NCBI RefSeq assembly: GCF_001638985.1 | Contig: NW_017265147.1 | Coordinates: 713,545 to 777,544 of the forward strand | Length of the DNA: 64,000 nucleotides | Source of the DNA: Phycomyces blakesleeanus NRRL 1555(-) | Lineage: Eukaryota > Mucoromycota > Mucoromycetes > Mucorales > Phycomycetaceae | Direction: 5' to 3' | Part shown: positions 62,305 through 64,000 of the stretch, in pieces | Numbering within the stretch: position 1 is the stretch's first letter | Layout of the letters: each line of letters begins with the position of its first letter | Translations under genes and position numbers: made by a program | The notes under the pieces: model-generated | Databases searched by the model: none | The model's input: only the letters and a program-made list of their open reading frames with translations | Told to the model about the DNA's origin: nothing

Positions 62305-62942
62305 ATGGATCCTATGCCAATATTTGTTATGATGGGCACAGCCGGCTGTGGAAAGTCTAGTGTGGCTCTAGAGATGGAGAGTCGTTTGGGATGCTTATTT
62401 ATCGAAGGAGATGAACTTCATCCCGCCTCCAACGTACAAAAGATGGCCAACGGTAAAATAGAAGAAGCATTTTCTTGTATTTACTCTGTTGACTCTTTGC
62501 TTTTTTGTTTATATGTATAAAAGGCTACCCCTTAACCGACGAAGACCGTCTTCCCTGGTTGCGTACTATCCGCGATGTATTACTGGAAGAAGCCAAGAAG
62601 CGTTATACTCATCAAGCTACCAGTGACGCCAGCCGGATTGGAGCCATTGTTACCTGTTCTTCGCTCCGGAAGATCTACAGAGACATCTTGTCTGATATAC
62701 CTAGCCATCTTGCTACTGTCACATTCTGCTATCTTAAGGGTTCTCCTGAATTACTGGCTACTCGGATTGCCGCCCGTCAGAACCATTTTATGAAGCCTGG
62801 CATGTTGCAGTCACAGCTCCAAGCATTAGAAGAACCCGATTCGACAAAGGAACGTGTGATTGTGGCTGATATTGGATTTCCTATAAAGGAGATTGTAGAT
62901 AGTATTATGAGCCAAGCTAAAGAGCGTCATTTGCTGCCATAA
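62305..62942 (+). CDS. Gluconokinase (carbohydrate kinase, GntK family)
   Basis: Phosphorylates D-gluconate to 6-phosphogluconate, an entry to the pentose phosphate pathway. Two exons (62305-62452, 62524-62942) give 188 aa, normal for this family. The P-loop is MGTAGCGKSSV, followed by FIEGDELHPASNVQKMANG, the gluconate-binding segment, and PLTDEDRLPWL. ACSSLKxxYRD-type motif appears as VTCSSLRKIYRD, and RxxHFMxxxMLxSQxxxLE as NHFMKPGMLQSQLQALEEP. The intron lies between the gluconate segment and YPLTDED, in phase. Confidence 0.96.
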
Positions 62943-63642
62943 ACATGAAATGAAATTTTGGTGATGATGGGATACACAGTCTATATTACTTGATCTTGGT
63001 TGGTTTGAGAATCAAACAATCAAATTGAACCAGGCAATCCAATTGATAAGGGCAGTTGTAAAGAGGCATAGTACACGTTAATTATTGGTTTGATTGATGT
63101 AGGCATAATCTAAGGTTGGGTTGACTGTATTGTATTATTTAAATGAAACAGGATTAGATCAAGCACAACAACAATCAATTGCTTTATAGATGTATCCTGG
63201 ATTACGATAGATTGAGTCTTACCTTTCTATCTTACCTTCTGTACCTCTTTGTGCTCAACATGTGTTCAAACATGTGGCTCATACTTGATGTATATACAAC
63301 TGAAATATACTTTGGTTTTCAATGAAATCTTCTCTTTGCAGTAAGAGCAGACTCTTATATACTCTTCAAATATTCTCCGACTTATTAGTCTGTCGAGATA
63401 CCCCTCTAATCCTGTCGATCCATATTCTTTTGTTTGGTTGTATAGATATACGATTATTAAAGACAAACAGATTATCAAACGAAATAGAGAGTTGAAATTC
63501 CGATGACCAGAAAAAGGGCATTGTTTTCTGTCTTGGCAACCAGCCCATCTATATTTAACCATTTGTATTCCCAAGAATCCCCCTTCTATTCCTTTCCTTT
63601 CTCTCTTATTCTTTACTGATTTTCACTTTTTCAATTCTATAC
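62943..63642. other. Intergenic 700 bp, no gene seen
   Basis: Gluconokinase 3' flank and promoter of the terminal partial gene. A 100-codon minus-strand frame (63266-63574) lacks recognisable content and is taken as chance. Confidence 0.55.
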
Positions 63643-64000
63643 ATGAACACCCTCACAATCGACTCTGAAAAGGCAGATGCAATCATTGGCCTTGTATCAA
63701 CCGGCAGAGTAGCAGGCGAGGCTAAAAGCCATAGTCCATCAGACGCACGCAAAATTGCCCTTCAGGCTCTTCAAAATATACAGCACACGGTCAAAGCTCG
63801 TCAAAAGAAAATGCTCGCTTACGATATCACTGCCGATTGTCTTGACCGTCATTACAAAGCCAAAATTTATGCCGCCCGGCAAAAACTGACAAACCTTGAG
63901 GTCAACTTGGCTGGTCTGACCCACGCCCTAGCTATCTTGCAGCAGACTCGCCGAGTATCCGAACGTGAGGTAACTGAGCATGAAGAAGTGCTAGAGCAGG
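63643..64000 (+). CDS. Partial gene, unidentified helical protein (5' end only)
   Basis: An open frame begins MNTLTIDSEKADAIIGLV and runs uninterrupted to the window edge (119 codons). The composition is Ala/Lys/Glu/Leu-rich and strongly helical, with a likely coiled coil from RQKKMLAYDITAD through RRVSEREVTEHEEV. An ATG in good context after a pyrimidine-rich leader (63590-63640) supports the start. The remainder lies outside the window and no family is assigned. Confidence 0.65.
   Translation, partial: MNTLTIDSEKADAIIGLVSTGRVAGEAKSHSPSDARKIALQALQNIQHTVKARQKKMLAYDITADCLDRHYKAKIYAARQKLTNLEVNLAGLTHALAILQQTRRVSEREVTEHEEVLEQ

Overview
This window is nuclear DNA of a filamentous fungus, most probably an early-diverging one (Mucoromycota, likely Mucorales). 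The DNA is AT-rich. Genes are close together and cut by many short (about 45-130 nt) GT-AG introns. The gene set is fungal (Hom3-type aspartokinase, Gpt2/Sct1-type acyltransferase) but also has families that yeasts lack: a UHRF1-like UBL-PHD-SRA-RING protein, a BRE/BABAM2-like protein and a GMPPA-like protein. The transposon remnants (Tc1/mariner and a Fanzor/TnpB-like protein) also fit Mucorales. The species is an inference. Exon boundaries were read by eye; where exon lengths are summed in an entry, the total is a multiple of three.

Layout. 1-10 kb: UHRF1-like gene (-) and tripeptidyl peptidase II (-). 10.5-17.5 kb: SDR oxidoreductase (+), actin-related protein 6 (-), histone H3 (+), aspartokinase (-). 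18.6-25 kb: glycerol-3-phosphate acyltransferase (-) sharing a short divergent promoter with tRNA pseudouridine synthase 1 (+), then RNA polymerase III subunit RPC34 (+). 25.9-34.4 kb: BRE/BABAM2-like gene (-), a DUF202 membrane protein (-) and a four-LIM-domain protein (-). 34.4-39.9 kb is a transposon graveyard: a Fanzor/TnpB-like relic, a Tc1-like C-terminal relic and a long Tc1/mariner relic, all broken. 40-48.8 kb: GMPPA-like nucleotidyltransferase (+), CK2 beta (+), AMPK/SNF1 beta (+) and an O-fucosyltransferase-like protein (-). 48.8-52.6 kb is a second gene-poor stretch with possible transposase debris. 52.6-64 kb: ribulose-phosphate 3-epimerase (-), seipin (-), COQ6 (-) divergent from DNA polymerase kappa (+), gluconokinase (+) and the start of an unidentified coiled-coil gene cut off by the window end.

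Most genes are housekeeping and unrelated to one another. Loose themes are chromatin (UHRF1-like reader/ligase, ARP6 of SWR1, histone H3), lipid and lipid-droplet biology (GPAT, seipin), pentose phosphate entry (gluconokinase, ribulose-phosphate epimerase) and kinase regulatory subunits (CK2 beta, AMPK beta). The strongest candidates for something under-described are the Fanzor-like relic, the UHRF1-like protein with a threonine-rich stretch where a Tudor module would be expected, the BRE-like gene, four GC-AG introns, and recurrent perfect T(n)A(n) dyads. I saw no tRNA, rRNA, CRISPR array or complete active transposon.
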